DNA from: Ctenosaura bakeri
Taxonomy: Eukaryota > Chordata > Lepidosauria > Squamata > Iguanidae
Direction: 5' to 3'
Length of the DNA: 64,000 nucleotides
Assembly: GCA_948474755.1 (NCBI GenBank)
Contig: CAOLHI010001485.1
Span: forward strand, 372,001-436,000
The position numbers and the translations under genes are program-made. The notes beneath the pieces are model-generated. The model saw only the letters and a program-made list of their open reading frames with translations, was not told where the DNA came from and searched no databases. Shown in pieces: positions 38,001 to 53,000 of this stretch. The first letter of the stretch is position 1. Every line of letters starts with the position of its first letter.

Positions 38001-41000
38001 CTGAAAACAATTTTAAAAATTAATTTGAAAAACTAGTTTTAAAAAACCAAAAGCCATGAAGAATACAGGCATACCACAGTTAACAAAGCCTCTAAGAAAG
38101 AAGCTTCTTTTTACAAAATCTTTTATGCCTGCCCAGCCCTGCTTGTCCTCTGTTTAGCTCAAAGTTTTTTACCAGCACTAGCGCTGGGAGGATGGACTGA
38201 AGAAACATAGACTTTCAGTGTTGGATTGCAGAAGCATGCCTGCAGTAAACAACACAATAAAACTTGAACAAGAATCTACTCTAGGTAATCCAACAGTAGC
38301 CATGAGTGCCTCCTTACAATGCTCAAGGCAAAAAGCAGCTGCCTTTGCAATCCTTTACTATGCATTCATGAACAGTAAAACAGAAAGACAAGGGGAGGGA
38401 AGATGACCCTCAACAGCTACCACTAGCATGTTAAAAAATTACAGACCTGTATGTCTGGCCACCAAAATGGAAATTATTAGAAAAGCAGAGGCTGGTGGGG
38501 GATGCATTTTGGAAGAAGGTTTTAATTGCTCTTCAGAAGACTCCAGATGTTTTTTTTACTTGTGCAATGCCCTGGTCATTTCATTTCACATGTGCGTCTC
38601 TTTAGTTCTGAATAAAAAGTCTGTTGAAACATGTTCAAGCTCCTCTTCCTTTTAGTGCTGTAGGAACCTAGCCTTATTCTTTCCACATTATTTCTGCCTT
38701 TGGTACCAATGTTTCTGTTACAGAAGTATTGCCCAGGAATATGTGTACTTCATTAACTGAGGTATACTTGTATTATAGTTTTGGGCTGCTCATGATTTTC
38801 ACTGCTTAATTGTTTTTGTTTACTACTGTTAATGACTTAGACAGTCAATTCTTTAATTTTTGGAAGAAAAGAAAGAGATATGATGTATAAAATAGTAATA
38901 ATGAAATGCTCACTCTGAAGTTTAGAAATTACTTTTTTTTCCAAGCTGGAATAAGAATTCTGACATTTCCATTCCTTGGAAGCTAGAAGGTCCCATAAGC
39001 TAACAGGTGACTCTTAACTCCATCCTGTGTGTTAATACACAGGTGAGAAAGGAAGCTTCCTCCTCGATTTAGAACTATTAATTACAACCCCTGTTTAAAG
39101 TAACAGATTCTCTGAAGTAAAGAACCAAGTTCCTGTTGACAGAAGTTCACGCACGTTAAACATGCTGTCTGAAAATGATAAATAGATAAGAACAAAGGAA
39201 GCCATCTCTGGGATAATCTGAAAATGCGGATAGAGAGCATGTGCTTTAAACTAAGTTGCTAATAGTCTTCAGTGTGTTTACATGAGGAAAACAACTTGTA
39301 TAGGGTATATAATGTGGGTGCTAGGAAACATTTGTCTTACTTTGGGCATTCACAAAGTTGGTACCTATTTCTGCTGCAAAAATAAACCTTGCCTTTTTTT
39401 TCCTCTCTACTTCTTGCTTTGCTAATTTGGATCAGTCTGCTAGGCAACAAACCTCATTCTTGTGAGATAAATGTAATAGCTGTAATGAAAATCATGGCCA
39501 TCCAAAGAAAGTCAAGATACTGCTGAATCTGTGCCAGTCACAGAGTAATCAGAACAGGATTAGAGAACACAAAAGGGATTCTACTACAGTTGAACACACA
39601 AAATAGCCACATGGTTCTCAAAAGGTCAGTGACAATGACTGGCTCCACACATCCTGCCTTTTGTTTTATCCCACGGAGCACGTACTTGTATCAGTAACTC
39701 TGGCCAATTAGCTGGTCTCATGAGCCCCTTAATCCTGCGCATCAAGCAATGACCTGCTCCAATGAACCAAAAAAAAGCATGTTCCTGGGCCTCCAGCCCC
39801 CCAGAAGGTCATTTTGCTTGCGGTTTCATCATATACATTTCTTTTACAGGAGGACATACAAACCAGTGAACAGTCAGTCACTAGTTGAAGTCAAATTGCC
39901 ATAACCCTCACTCTAGTAAATGCAGCAACAGATGCATAAGACATCTGCACACAGTCAAGCGTCTACAGATTTTGGCTTAACTCAGCAGCCTTACTAATGA
40001 TTGTTCTAGAACCTCCACTTCCAACTGCGTCCTTTGGTTCTTGCATTGCAGAAGACTGCATGACTTGCCTTGACACCAGAACTCTACAGGTCAACACATG
40101 AGTGCCTCACCATCCGTTTGGAGCAACTCTAGCAAGCAGAAGAAGCAATATGGGAGCATGGTGGAGATCAGGATGAGGGTGTTCTGGTATTTCTTACATT
40201 GGTTTCACTTTATTCCTAAAATTATTTTTTAGAATCTATAAATCTTAATAACGCAGACACAGGCAAATTCAGCATAATGCTAGAGCATTCTGGTAAAACT
40301 CTTATTCCAGGACGTGTCTATTTCTCTAATCTGAAGGTTTTTTCTTTTTTTTTTTAGTGTACTAATGGGAACTGGAAAATGGCATTTTCTGCACTTTCCA
40401 AAAATATCCTTTAAGGCACAGCTGTGGAAACTGTGGCCCTGTAAATAATACAACTAATACAATTGCCATCAACCTAACCCAGTCAGGGATGATGGGAGAG
40501 GAGCCAGTCATCATCTGGAGGAGCACAGCTTCCTAATTTGTTCAAAGGACACTGAAATCATTTCAGGCAACAAAGATTTCCAATTAAAAAAAAAAAGAGC
40601 AGGAATATCAGATTCCAATTGTAAATTCCTTCCACCCTTTTCCGAAAGTAAAATAGATTTTTAAACTACAAGCTGGTTATCAATAATGCTTTTTTTCCTT
40701 TAAGTTTATGCTTCTTCTTGTTGTGTATTCATCCACTTGATGTCTGTAGTTTCCATTTTACAAAAATTGTGTGTAAAGGAACAGATGCTCAAAATGTTAC
40801 TTCTGGACTACAAATCCCAGATTCCCAAGTCAGCCTGATTCTAGGAGTTGTAGCCTACAAAGTAATTTCTCCAGGCTATATAAAGAAATAGTTATATCCT
40901 GCCTGGCTCCCACGTTAAACATAATACTCTCTTATCTGAAGAACACTGTTTAGCATAACACTCTGCAATTCCATTAACTGCCTTGGCTGTCATTCCAAAG

Positions 41001-44000
41001 AATCCCTCTTTTCCTCACACTCAGTATAGCACTCTTTTCTATTGAATGGGATTGGAGCCAAACCTGTAATGCAAGCCAAGTAGTGATGCTTGTCTAGTGC
41101 ACAAGCCCTGACAAGTAATAAAATACATAATTGGTCTAGTTTTCACAGCTGTAACTTTGCTTGGGAAGATACTACAGGCTGGTAGTTTGAAGTATATGAC
41201 AAGGTATCTAAAGTTCCTAGGGGGTGGCAGGACAGAGGGAGTTAATATCTTCTGTGGAGCAGCATTTGTTTTACTGAGAGATGCCTACTTGAAATATAAA
41301 AGACCTCACAGAGTTTTATCTCAAGAGCATCTCTGGAATGTCTGGCTCTTTTTAATACTTCAATTCAAGTCATTCATGCATGGGGTAGTGGTAAGCTGCC
41401 CCCTTAGATGTTGAAGGATTTGTTGGGCAATAAAATTAAAAGCTTCTTGGTGCAGTTCAAAGTAAATGTAGGTAGAACAAAAGACCAGAGGAGGGGAGGG
41501 CAAAGAGACTCCAGATGTCTTTAGAACACAGATAGTGTCTCATAAAACCTAGATAATGGTCAACTCATCCAAACCATAGAGGCTACATTTGTAGTACTGC
41601 TTGCTGTCTGACATTCTGTATGTCTGGAAGTGTTATCTGAACATCATCTAATTTTTTTTTGTTTACAGTGTTGTTGAGTGCTCTACTTTGCTAAATAATG
41701 CAGCCTCTGTAATTCATGAAAAAAAAAACTCTGCAATTCACTGAAGAAGTATTTTGTCATTAACAAAGGTTTACATAGTCTTCAAATGTATTTTTCTCAC
41801 TTGGGAAATCAAGAGAACACAAACAAACTTATACACACACACACCTCAATATCATCTCTTTTCATGTAACAATAGTCATTAATGAGAGTATACTGAGAAG
41901 GCATCATGATGGGAGTTATAGTCCAATTCATTGCAAAAGGGTACCCTAGTCCTAGGATGATATTATAATCAAATTAGTTTGCTCTTCCCCAGCTGGAATT
42001 CTCAATTCAACCGCAAATAAGCTTTATCACTAAGTGAAGGTATACTTATCTACGTCTAGTCTAACAACATTCATGACTGACGCAGCTATAACTGGATGGG
42101 GCATATGTGATGGTGGCATGGGGGAACAGAGGTGTAGACTGGCTAGCAGGATAGCACAATTCCGGTTTGGCTTCTTTATGTTATTATTTATTTATTTGCC
42201 TTTATTCATTTATATTTCACTTTTTTGCGAATACTGCAACTCAAAAGCAGTTTTAAAAAGTAAATTTTGTTGTGCTGGTGGCGGTTGTTGTATGCCTTCA
42301 AGTCATTTCTGACTTTTGGCAACTCTTAGGCAAAACTATCATGGGGTTTTTCTTGGCAAGAATTACTCAGAAGGGGGCTGGGTTTGCTTTTGCCTTCCTC
42401 TGAACCTGAGAGAGTGTGACTTGCCCAAAGTCACCTAGTGGGTTTCCATGGCTGCACAGGGATATGAACAATTAAACAACAACAACAACAACAACAACAA
42501 TAATAATAATAATAATTATTCTATTACTATTTTCCTGTCTTTCTTCCAAAATTGGGACTCAATATTATTCTTTCTCTTAGCAGATGGTGCAGCAGAGATC
42601 TCTTCCATTCATATTTATTTTCTAATGGATATGTAAGGAACAGTCTACTCAAAAAAACAGGGAACTTTAGAAAACACGGGATCAGTGCAGGACTGGACTT
42701 TTTGAAATGTTGTCAGCGAAAGGTTTTCAACATATCCACGTGTCCTAACATCTCCTTATTGGTGCATCTAAGACAGACAGAGAAATTGTCAATGAGCTTT
42801 CACACATGATGTTATGTTTGCCTAGCTTCTGTTCATTATTAAACTAGATTCTGAGTTGTTCACAGGGTGATGTTTCATTCTGCCTGATTGTACATATCAG
42901 ACTTTCTCGAGAAGGAAGCCAGAACCCTGACTAGGACAAACAACTCTCTCTCAAGCCTGGAAGGAGTCATTCCACAATTTGTGCTTATTTTTATGGTGTC
43001 TAGTTTTAGTGGTCAGCAATATTTTGGCAATAACATCAGTAGATTCGGCATGCGGCCCATGAAGAAGAAACAGATCAAAAGGATCTTAGTTCTCTTCCAA
43101 TCTCTACAGCATATTTCTTGTTGTTCATAACTTTTGTTTTTATATCAGTTATGATACTCAACTCAGAAATCTTTCACTATTCCCAGAATGCTCACAGTTG
43201 GCCAGAAAACAATGGCTCTGAAATGAAAACTAAATTCTTCTAATGGGAATGTTCTATCGCCTGGATATTAAGTAGCATCCATGATCAGAAGAGGCCCTTT
43301 TGTTTACAGTTAGTACTGTGATGCTGAAATCCAGCAAAATAATGATTGGCATTTGTGTGTATGGGGGTGTGATCCATGCTCGCCCCCCACCAGCATCATT
43401 TCTTCTCCCCGCCAAACACACATATTCTTCTAGAAGATCCCTCAGGCCCTCCAGAGCAGATCTGGGGCATCACAAAAGGTTGCAGGGCAAAGGCACCACT
43501 TCTTGCCTTCTGCCAATGATAAAAATGCTCAAAATCTTTGCCTGTATTGTGTGAACCCAGGAACATTTAGGCTTGCTATTAGTTTCTTGAATCTCTTGTA
43601 AGCATGCTTATAGAATTCTTATTCCTTACTGTATGTTCCTGCAGAATTAGTTAATACAGATTTGGAGTCTCAGTTAAGAACACACTTGCCCTGTAGCGAT
43701 ACATTTGGATATGGCAGACAGCTCTGCCACAAAATTTGAATGTAAGAGCTCTCTATCACTTTATCCCCCTCAACCAAATCCTGCTGCAATGATTCACAGC
43801 CCCAAGGCCACAGATCTTGAAGAAGCAGGCTCTCCTTAAGAAGGCTGTGACAAGAACAGCTGCTTCTCAACTCCTATCCAAATCTATGTTTGTATGGGGG
43901 TAAAATATTTGGCATTCTCAACTTAGTTCCCAAAAAAGAAAAAGAAAAAAAGATACAGACCACTTACACTGCATCAGCAGCTGTGAGTGACTCAGATCTT

Positions 44001-47000
44001 CCTATACTTCAAAGCCTAAGCTTGGAAGGTTGTGTTCATAGGGAGAAGGGAACCTTTTTGTGGCTGGGAGCAAAGGGGTGAGCATTCTTGTGACAGAAGA
44101 CTGCAAATTCCCATGGTTGGTGTTATCATCAAGCAGAATGAGGCAGCCTATTTGAGATGTCAACATTTGTGGTGTTATAAAAAAGCAACCAAATTATTCA
44201 TTGATATGTTTAAAAAAGAAACATGACCGGTACTTGAAGAACTGATGTTATGTGTATGCATATAACCTCCAGGGCCCTAATAACTAATTTGGCTGTGACT
44301 ACTGTGAACATTAACACTGCTGAGGAAAAGAAACTGTTTGTTATTATCCCTCAAATAGCAAACATCATTGGCCAGTCCTCAAGGGAGTTCAAGGAGTTTT
44401 TTTCTGACTAGCCCCTCAAGCCTTTCTTAGGGTCCATGACTCAAGTCAAGTTTACAATACAGCAGCAGCAGCAGCAGTTCCACACTTACAGCTTATTACT
44501 CCTTAATTGAGAATAACTTTGGGAAAAACATCATGCATCACATTTGGAGAACTGGTGTTTGCTTGATTAGTGAGAAACAAAGCACAATGGCCTATTTTTA
44601 AGCTATACACAGATTCCCAGACATTTTTTTAAAGAAGAAAACAACACCTGCAACAAGGGTTCTGCCCCTCATTTTCTACAGTTCCTTCAGTATTTCAGAT
44701 TATTTCCTGACCCTTGTTTCACACCCCAATGAGTTCTTTAGAAAAATCTCAATTGCATGGTGTCTACATTGATTAAAACTTGAAGCCTATGACCTCATGT
44801 GATGTTAACGACTCCCATGCTCCAAGAGCACTCTGCTTTTCTGTTCAATTACTCCCTTCTGTGCAGACTATTGCCACCAAATGAGTGCATACAATGGGCT
44901 TCTGCTTCATTACACTAACCAACAGCAGGATAGGAATAAACAAGCTAATTTATCATCCTAACCTCTTCTCCTCACATGCTTAGATCTCAAGAATCTCTCT
45001 TTTTTTGGAAATAATTTAATAATCTACTAACGTCAAACTCAATACATTCTTAGCACTTCAACCATTTTGCTACAAGCTATTGTGACCTACCTCTTTTTAG
45101 ATAATGGTTACACCCAAAAGAAGCTTACATAAGAATAACCCCTCTGAAATCTAAAAACATTGTTTTCTGAGTAAACATGTTAAGAAATGCACCATTATTT
45201 GTGTTATGGTTTTTGAGGTCGTTGTTGGGTGTTCTAATTTTTTTGGGGGGAGGGGGAGTAACATTCTATCAGTGTGCATGCTAATCTAAACTTCTATCAA
45301 AATAGCCTGTGTGTGTATATGCCTTCAAGACACCTTAGCTAACTGTGACCCCATGAATTTCATAGTGTTTTCTGCAGCAAGGAATTCTGAGAAGTGGTTT
45401 AACCAGCTCCTTCCTCTAAAATATAGCCTACAACACCTAGTCTTCATTGGAGGCCTCCCATCCAAGTACTAACCAGCACTGACCCTGCTTAGCTTCCAAG
45501 ATCAATTAAAACCTGGCGCTTTTAGGTTATTTATGCCTTAAAAATAACCTACAAAGCTTTTAAATAAAAATGAAAGAAAATATGGAGTAGAATCCAATTT
45601 GTGGTCTGTAACTGAGTGACATCTACCTACAGAACACACATTGTATTGTAGAGTTGCTGTTATGTATGAAAATTCTTTTATTTTCCTAAATTATATGTCA
45701 GCTGACAAAAATAACAAGCTGATGCTAGGAGGCAGATATTTCAACTGAGCAAACTACGAATGAAAAATAGATCTAAAATGGATTTTTAAAAAATGTAAAC
45801 AGGATTTTTACAAATCTTTTTTTTAATTCTTTTAAATATTGTGAATAAAATTTGTGATTTCTGAATTTGTACACGGCACATTATTGTTGAAACACGAAAT
45901 AAAAATCAAAAGTTGATTTACAAAAAAAAAAGGGAAGCAGAAAGGAGTGGTGGCTAAGTGATCTAAGTTTTGGGCTTTGGTCCCTGGCTTAAGAACTGTT
46001 GCTGTCTTCTGCATCTGCTGTCCTCTCTGCTCCCCTGGGGTACAGTCCAGATACACAGGTCTGCATCAGTTAACAAAATAAATGTGTTCCTAGGCTTTAC
46101 CTCTTTATCAGAAACTTTGGTACCAGAGGCAGAAACAACATAAAAAGAAAAGGGATATATTCATTCATCATAAAAAAGAAGAGCAGTTCAACATGATTCA
46201 GCAAACCTTTTAATCCAAAACTAATATTATGCATATGTGAAATGAAAGGACAGATAAACCTTGCATGAGTAAACAAAAGTAAACTGTGAATCTTCTAAAG
46301 ACCCCTTTAAAGCTTCTTTCTGTTTTGCTCTTTCCATGTGCTCACGAAGTGATTCTGGAGACAGCTGTTTACCATGCCTGTTTTAGGCAGGCAGACAAAG
46401 CTACAATAGTATCAGCTAGAGTAGAATCCCATTCTTTCCCAGCTCAGGCCATTTTCGCACTACATTGTTACAGTGCTATTATTCTACTTTCAACATCTTG
46501 TGGAATTCTGGGGTTTGTAGTTTACTAAGGCCCAAGAGCTCTCTGGCTGACAATTCTAAAGGCCTCTCCCTAAACTACAAACTCCAGAATTCCATAGGAT
46601 GTTGAAAGTGGAATAATAGCACTTTAACAGTGTAGTGCGGAAATGGCCTCAAGCTTTTATGGCACTCTTTACTGCCGACACTCTGCTGCAATCCAACAGT
46701 GAAAAGTCTGACTTTAGCCATCCTTCACCATCTCCTCCAATGAAAATGTTGCGCGGATGGGGGAAACCACTGCTTCTGCTGGACAGAGGACAAGGAAGGA
46801 AAAGGTTCCAGGCTGGGCTTCTGTAAAAACACTTTGTAAAAATGGACTTTTTTTGTCAGAAGCTTTGTTAACAATTATGAAAGCATCTACATGCCTATGT
46901 ACGGGCAAGCAAGTACTATATATGTATGTCTGTCTGAAAGTTAGCCATCAGCAGGAAATGCTGCAGTAGCAAATTTTACGTAACATATAAGATCTTGTTT

Positions 47001-50000
47001 ATGCCCTAAATCTAGCTGGCAGCTCCCAAAAGGCAAATTCGCTGATGGAATTGATTTAAATGTTGATTTAACAAGTTCTTATTGATCTAATAGATCTACT
47101 CTAATAGAGAACAACTGGATTTAAGCCACAGATGGGAACCAATGATCTTCCAGACAATGCTGGACTATACCTCTCAGTAGCCCAAGCTAGCACAGCCAAT
47201 GGGGAGGAATACTATGAGTTACAGTCCAATATCTGATAAAATTCTGGAAATCCCTTCCAAGGAAGCAAAGTATTATTCATCTTTACTGTCTTTTCAGTGA
47301 CAGGTAAAGACTTTTTTTTAAATTGCAAAATGATTTTATGCCTTTGTCTAGTTTTATATATCCTTTGTTTTAAAGTAATATTTTAATTATTTTGCTTTTT
47401 TTTAAAGAAAATCTCAACTTTTTGTACCTTTTGATCATATGTAGTTTTATTATAATTCTATTTTGCAAGCAGCCTTAAGACCCAGTTTGAGAAAATGGTG
47501 AGGTATAAATAAAGTGACAGATGGACATATCTGAAGAGTTATATAATTCTCACCTTGATTTATGACCAAGTGCTGTTATGACTGAGAGATTTCTTCTAAT
47601 TCCTAATGTGCTGATGCAGCATCTGAAGCTTGATGTAGGTAACAAGTATGTTATATAATACTATTTCCTAAATCTCTCTAAAAAGAAATTCATTTTAAAA
47701 GGTTAAAAATTATACCTTCATAGATGTCGTGAACTGCTCTACTGAGCTGGATATTAAATCTGCAGTGACTAGGTGAGAGCCAGCATGGTGTAGTAGTTTC
47801 AGTATTAGACACTGGGAGATCGAGGTCTGAATCCCCACTTGGCCACGGAAACCCACTGGGTAAGTTTTGGGAAGTCAAATCCTCTCAGCTTTAAAGGAAG
47901 GCAAAGATAAACCCAACCCATCTGAATGAACGTTGCCAAGAAAACCCCATGATAGGTTTGCCTTAGAGTTGCCAGAAGTCAGAAATTACTTGAAGGCATA
48001 CAATAACAACAAACAAAAGTGATCAGATACACACTGCTATTCAACAAATATCTGAAGCAGTTATCATAGGAAACTCTATTTAAATCAATTTTTTAAAGCA
48101 AGGTCTTCCCATGGTGATTTAAATAACTAATTTAAATCAATCTACCCTAAAGCTAAGCCAACTATAGAATTAGTTCTTTTTTTCCACAACTAAGAAGATC
48201 AAGAATAATCATCATGAAATCCTGCTTTTTAGAAGGACTGAAACCACCAAGGCAGCATCAACTTGCCTACTTGGTTTATGAAAAACCTAAGGTTTACCTT
48301 TTTCCATGCAGAGACAAAACTGCAGAAAATAAGGAAACATCAATCAAGTTGAAATCTGATTGCATTTTATTCTTTTTGGCCTTTTTGTTTCCCCTTTCTT
48401 CACTCACTGCCAGCCTCTTCTAGAGTGAAGTAGGCTATAAATAGAAACAAATGAACATTTACCAGTGAGAACTAGGAATATTAATACAAGAAATGAACAA
48501 GGTAAGAGAATATGTCACAATACATGTATCTCCAGGTTCAATGTCAGGGTGTACTTAATGCAGAAATGTAGATCGGAGTGCAGCATATCACATCGCTCAA
48601 TCACAAAACCATGACCAGATATCAGTACTCTATTCAATTTTGATCTGAACTAGGAAAAAATGTGGGCAGAAAAGCAGAGATTGCAAAATGCTATGCTTCA
48701 GGGAACAGTGATTGACTGCTTATTTCTATTCAACTACCAACTCACCCACATTTTACTATGCTTCTTAGATAGGTTATGTGACTTGACAAAAGAAATCAGT
48801 CAGGATCAGTGACAAAGCAGACAACAGAATCCAGATGTTTCTATTAATGCTTTCTTTAACAGAGATAACAGATGAAGTTGGACTGCAACTCCAGTATAAG
48901 CAGTGGAAAGGAATGATGGGAATGGTAGCTCATCATCCTGAAGGAGCATGTCATCTCTTGACTTAGCACACAGTGAGCCCTCAGTATCCAACAGAGTTTG
49001 GTTCCAGAACCCTCCATGGATCCCAAAATGGATGCTCAAGTCCCATTATGAACAATGGTGAAGTAAGATGTCATTTCTTATACAAAATGGCAAAATCAAA
49101 GTTTGCTTTTTGGAATTTTTTTATGAGGGGAATATTTTAGAGATGTAGTTGGTTGAACTTGTGGATACCGAATCTACAGATATGAAAAGCCAACTGTACT
49201 ACTTTTACTAGTGACAGTTTAGGATCTTTGTCAGAATTTTATTCCTTTGGAAATATGGCACAAGTGGAAATGCTACATAGTATTTCGTCAATTATTTTAA
49301 ACATCCACTTTCCTAGTGTACCATTAAACAGCATTAAATAGCAATATCTAGCAGCTGTCTCCACAGTGTCAATTCTAGAACCAGAATTTGCTGGCTTCAC
49401 ACTACAAAAAATACCTGGATAGCTCATTTTTCAGTTCTAACTTATAGGAACTTAACCCCACCCTCTTAAACCAACACCACTGTAGCTCAGTACATTCTCA
49501 TTTTATACTAAAGTTCAGTAAACACATCTTTTCTATTTTTTTGTCCTTTACCTACAGTATGCTGGCTTGAATCATGGGGCAAGACAATGGCTACAACTGT
49601 ACAACATGGCAAGCCAGGGAAACCTGGCCTGTCAACGTGCACTGCTGCATGTTGGCCTGTACCTTCTACTTGCACAGAGAATAAATAAACAAATCATGGA
49701 TTTCTGCTTTGCTTATCATGTAGTCCAAATGTGAGTTCTTTCTCTTCTCTGGTTTCTTTCTCTTTCAACAAACCAAAGAAAAAACCTGAAACAAACCTTG
49801 GATTCTTCTTTCAACTTACCAGGAGAGAAATGAATAGCACTTGCTTTTTAATGACACCATAAACAAACCACAAAGCCATTCCCTCCGTAAGCACAATCCT
49901 TGTTCCCTCTGTAAGCACAATCCTTGTTTAGCCATTCCCTCTCCAAACACCAGCATTTTGTTCACACATAAGCCAGTGCTCCTGCAATTCTCCAGCTGAT

Positions 50001-53000
50001 CATGTTAAACAATTATAGTCTTTTACCCAGACACATGATCATGATAAACCTAATTCTGAGACTATCCCAAAGAATGATTGTTAACCATTATGAGTCTCTT
50101 TACAGCTCTTCAAATTTAATCACATATCAGGCCCATAACTGGATATTTACTGGAGCAATCAACAATAATACTGGAAAACAAATGGGTATGAATTCTGTTG
50201 GGCAAATATTTACACTGCGACCTTGTAAACAAAGGATGAGCAACTCTGCTAAATCCATGGAGAAATTTTGCTCCTGGGAACCTCCTCAGGATACATCTGT
50301 CTCTCCTCTACTTTGGTGATTTTTTTCCCCAAACTAAAACTGATCAAAAATTCATATCTAATTTTTTCAAAATAAACAATCCAGAGAGGCCCCTATACCA
50401 TCACCACCCAAAAATGAAAGCCCTGTGTTTTGTTCCAGGGGAGGGGGGACAACACTTTGTTTTTTGGGAAGGAGACTTGATGCTTCTGGAGTAGAAAGTT
50501 TTTTTTTAAAATGTGGAGAGTAGAATTGGGACCACAAAGATGAGGGGAAGCCGCATGTTGTCCATCCCATTCTAAACCTACCCAGTTCCCCAAAAGGGAA
50601 ATTTTGTTAACTGCAGCAAAATATGCTTGGACCTTGCAGTATCTCATGTAAATTTTATTCTAGATAACACACTTCCTGATAGTTTGGTCAAGCTATTCAA
50701 TCCTCCATGTTACTTGCATATATAGCACTGATGATGACCCAATGTTACTTACAAGCAGAAGAAACTACAGCTCTGAAAAACTGTCTTTTTTAAAAAAAAT
50801 TACAGTGTCTGATTATGAGCTAACTACTGGTTCACTGTAAAACCAGTATTTTTAGATAGCAGATATTTCCTGTCTCTTAGGCATACTCTCTGTGCATCTA
50901 CCACATAACGCCTGAAGGAATGTTAAAGCATTTCTGGTATGCACCCAAAGCCTTTTCATCTCAAGGAAAGCATTTCTGGCTTACCAAAGAGTTAGAAAAT
51001 TAGTTTCAGGTGAGATAAGAGAAGAGGCTATTTGTCTCCCAAATGCTCAAATCAGTCAAAATGTTCAATTTTAAAATGAGATAATAAATTGGGATGCTTA
51101 TTTGTTTTTGTTTTTTAAATTCTGTTACTGTCATTTCTGTACCATTTGAGTCTCACTTATCTTCCTCTTTCACCTTCTTTGACAGAAGTTAGGATCTGAA
51201 AAGCCTTGTAACTTAGCAGGGCTTTTAATTTGGATCTGCCATAGTCCAGATCAATCATACACCTAAAGGGAGCCAATATCTTCCTAACCGGATTTATGAA
51301 TAAAGCAACTAGCGTTATTAACTTTTTGCTTTCAAGGTGAAAACCAGTCTTTGAGTCTTCATTCATTTCAAGAAAATAATCAAAAAGGGCTATTATCTGG
51401 AAAGGTAACAATGTTACTCAAAACTATGCTGTTCAAAAGAAAAAAAAATTCAAAGGTTGATGGTATTTTAGCAGGAGCTAAACCACTTATGCTTCTGGTG
51501 TTGGAAGAGACTCATCTTCTAGTAGAAGGAAGAGCCCCTTCCACTGATCAGAGGCCATGAGGAATCTAAAGTACTCTACCATGAGTCATAGCATCTTTTC
51601 ACATACTCTTCACCACCTAAAACAGATTTGTGTCCAAGTATCTTCTTTTTCATGATATATTTGCCCATTCACTTGCATGGAGAGTTCTTGTTTGCTTAAC
51701 AGCTTTCTTTCTGCATTAGATCTAAATTTCCCATGAACCACTGTCTATAGATTCTAAAAAGCAAACCTAGAAACAAACAAACAGTGAAAATACCTGTGGC
51801 AGGGTAGGCTCATGGTGAAGTTGCACTAAGAATTCAACAGATCATCATCTTAAAACCCCCACAGTATTTTCAGAAATCACATCCAGCATCTAAAACATTT
51901 CATTCCAAACTGTTGCTTGCCCTGTCTGCAGTGTCTTCCCAACAAAACAGTAAATCCAGGTAACTCAAGCATTAATTGATGAGATCTGGGAATAAATTAT
52001 TAAATGGCTGCTTTTTACAACAGTATAACTAGAAAGATGAATAAACCTCCACTAGTAGGATAGATTAGCCATTTGGGGGGCTACTTAGGAACAGCCTTTT
52101 CAGTAGGTGTAATGTAGCTGCAGAGATTTTTATCAGGAAAGCTTGCCAAGCCAGCTAATTGTTTCTATTCAGAAATCCAGTCAAACTCGGGAATGGACAG
52201 ACAAATGCATTTGTCATTTGCCAACTCTTGTAATTGTGAACTATACTGTTTTTTCTCACTGTTGTTGTTAGTTTTAAGTGCCTTTAAAATCACCTAAATA
52301 TAACCAAGCTGTCTTAAAAAATAAAGTTTTTTCCAAAAGCAACAAAACCCAGAAATTTAGAATTTTATTGAAATCAGTACATTAACTATTCACTTGCTTC
52401 ACTGAAAAAGAAATTGTAATTCAACAAGGTAAATCCTCTCCCTAAGGAGATGTAGCCCAGTGTTACATTACCTGCTTCCTGCTTGCAGAACATGGCAGAT
52501 TCAATCATTATCATCTTCACCCAGGGTGAAGAAAAGAACCCTGCCTGAAAGTCTGCCAGTCAGTGCTGACAACAATAGACTGTCCTAGCATGAGGCAACT
52601 TCCTAAATTCCCAATATCCTCTGGGTGATTCCATCCACTACTGAGAAGACAGCTCTTTCTTTTACAAGCTCCAATCCTGTGTATCACTTTCCTATACTAG
52701 ATGGATGCAGTCAGTATAAGTTCTGCATTATAGGATATATAGCACCAGGAAAGTATGGCTACCATATTATTTTGCTAAACATTATTACACTGTAGAGAAA
52801 GAATCAGGCACTTAGAACTGCATATTACAACATTGCATTAATACAGAAGTTGCTATTGAAAATCTTTGCAGAAGTACCCAATGGTATCCATCTGCATTAT
52901 CCACATAACGTAACTGGGCACCATAAGGAATCTTACCCAGCAGCACCTTATTTCCAAACCATAAATTCTAGCCAAAAGTACAACGTGGATCACCACAAAA

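Larger units (their letters stand above)
36611..46440 (-). other. WLS: WLS intron 1, middle part
   Basis: AT-rich intron sequence with no credible exon on either strand. It holds a possible solo LTR (39030-39470), an hAT-like foldback (40425-40535), a SINE with CAA/TAA repeats (42262-42519) and a 5S SINE (45305-45535). Confidence 0.65.
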
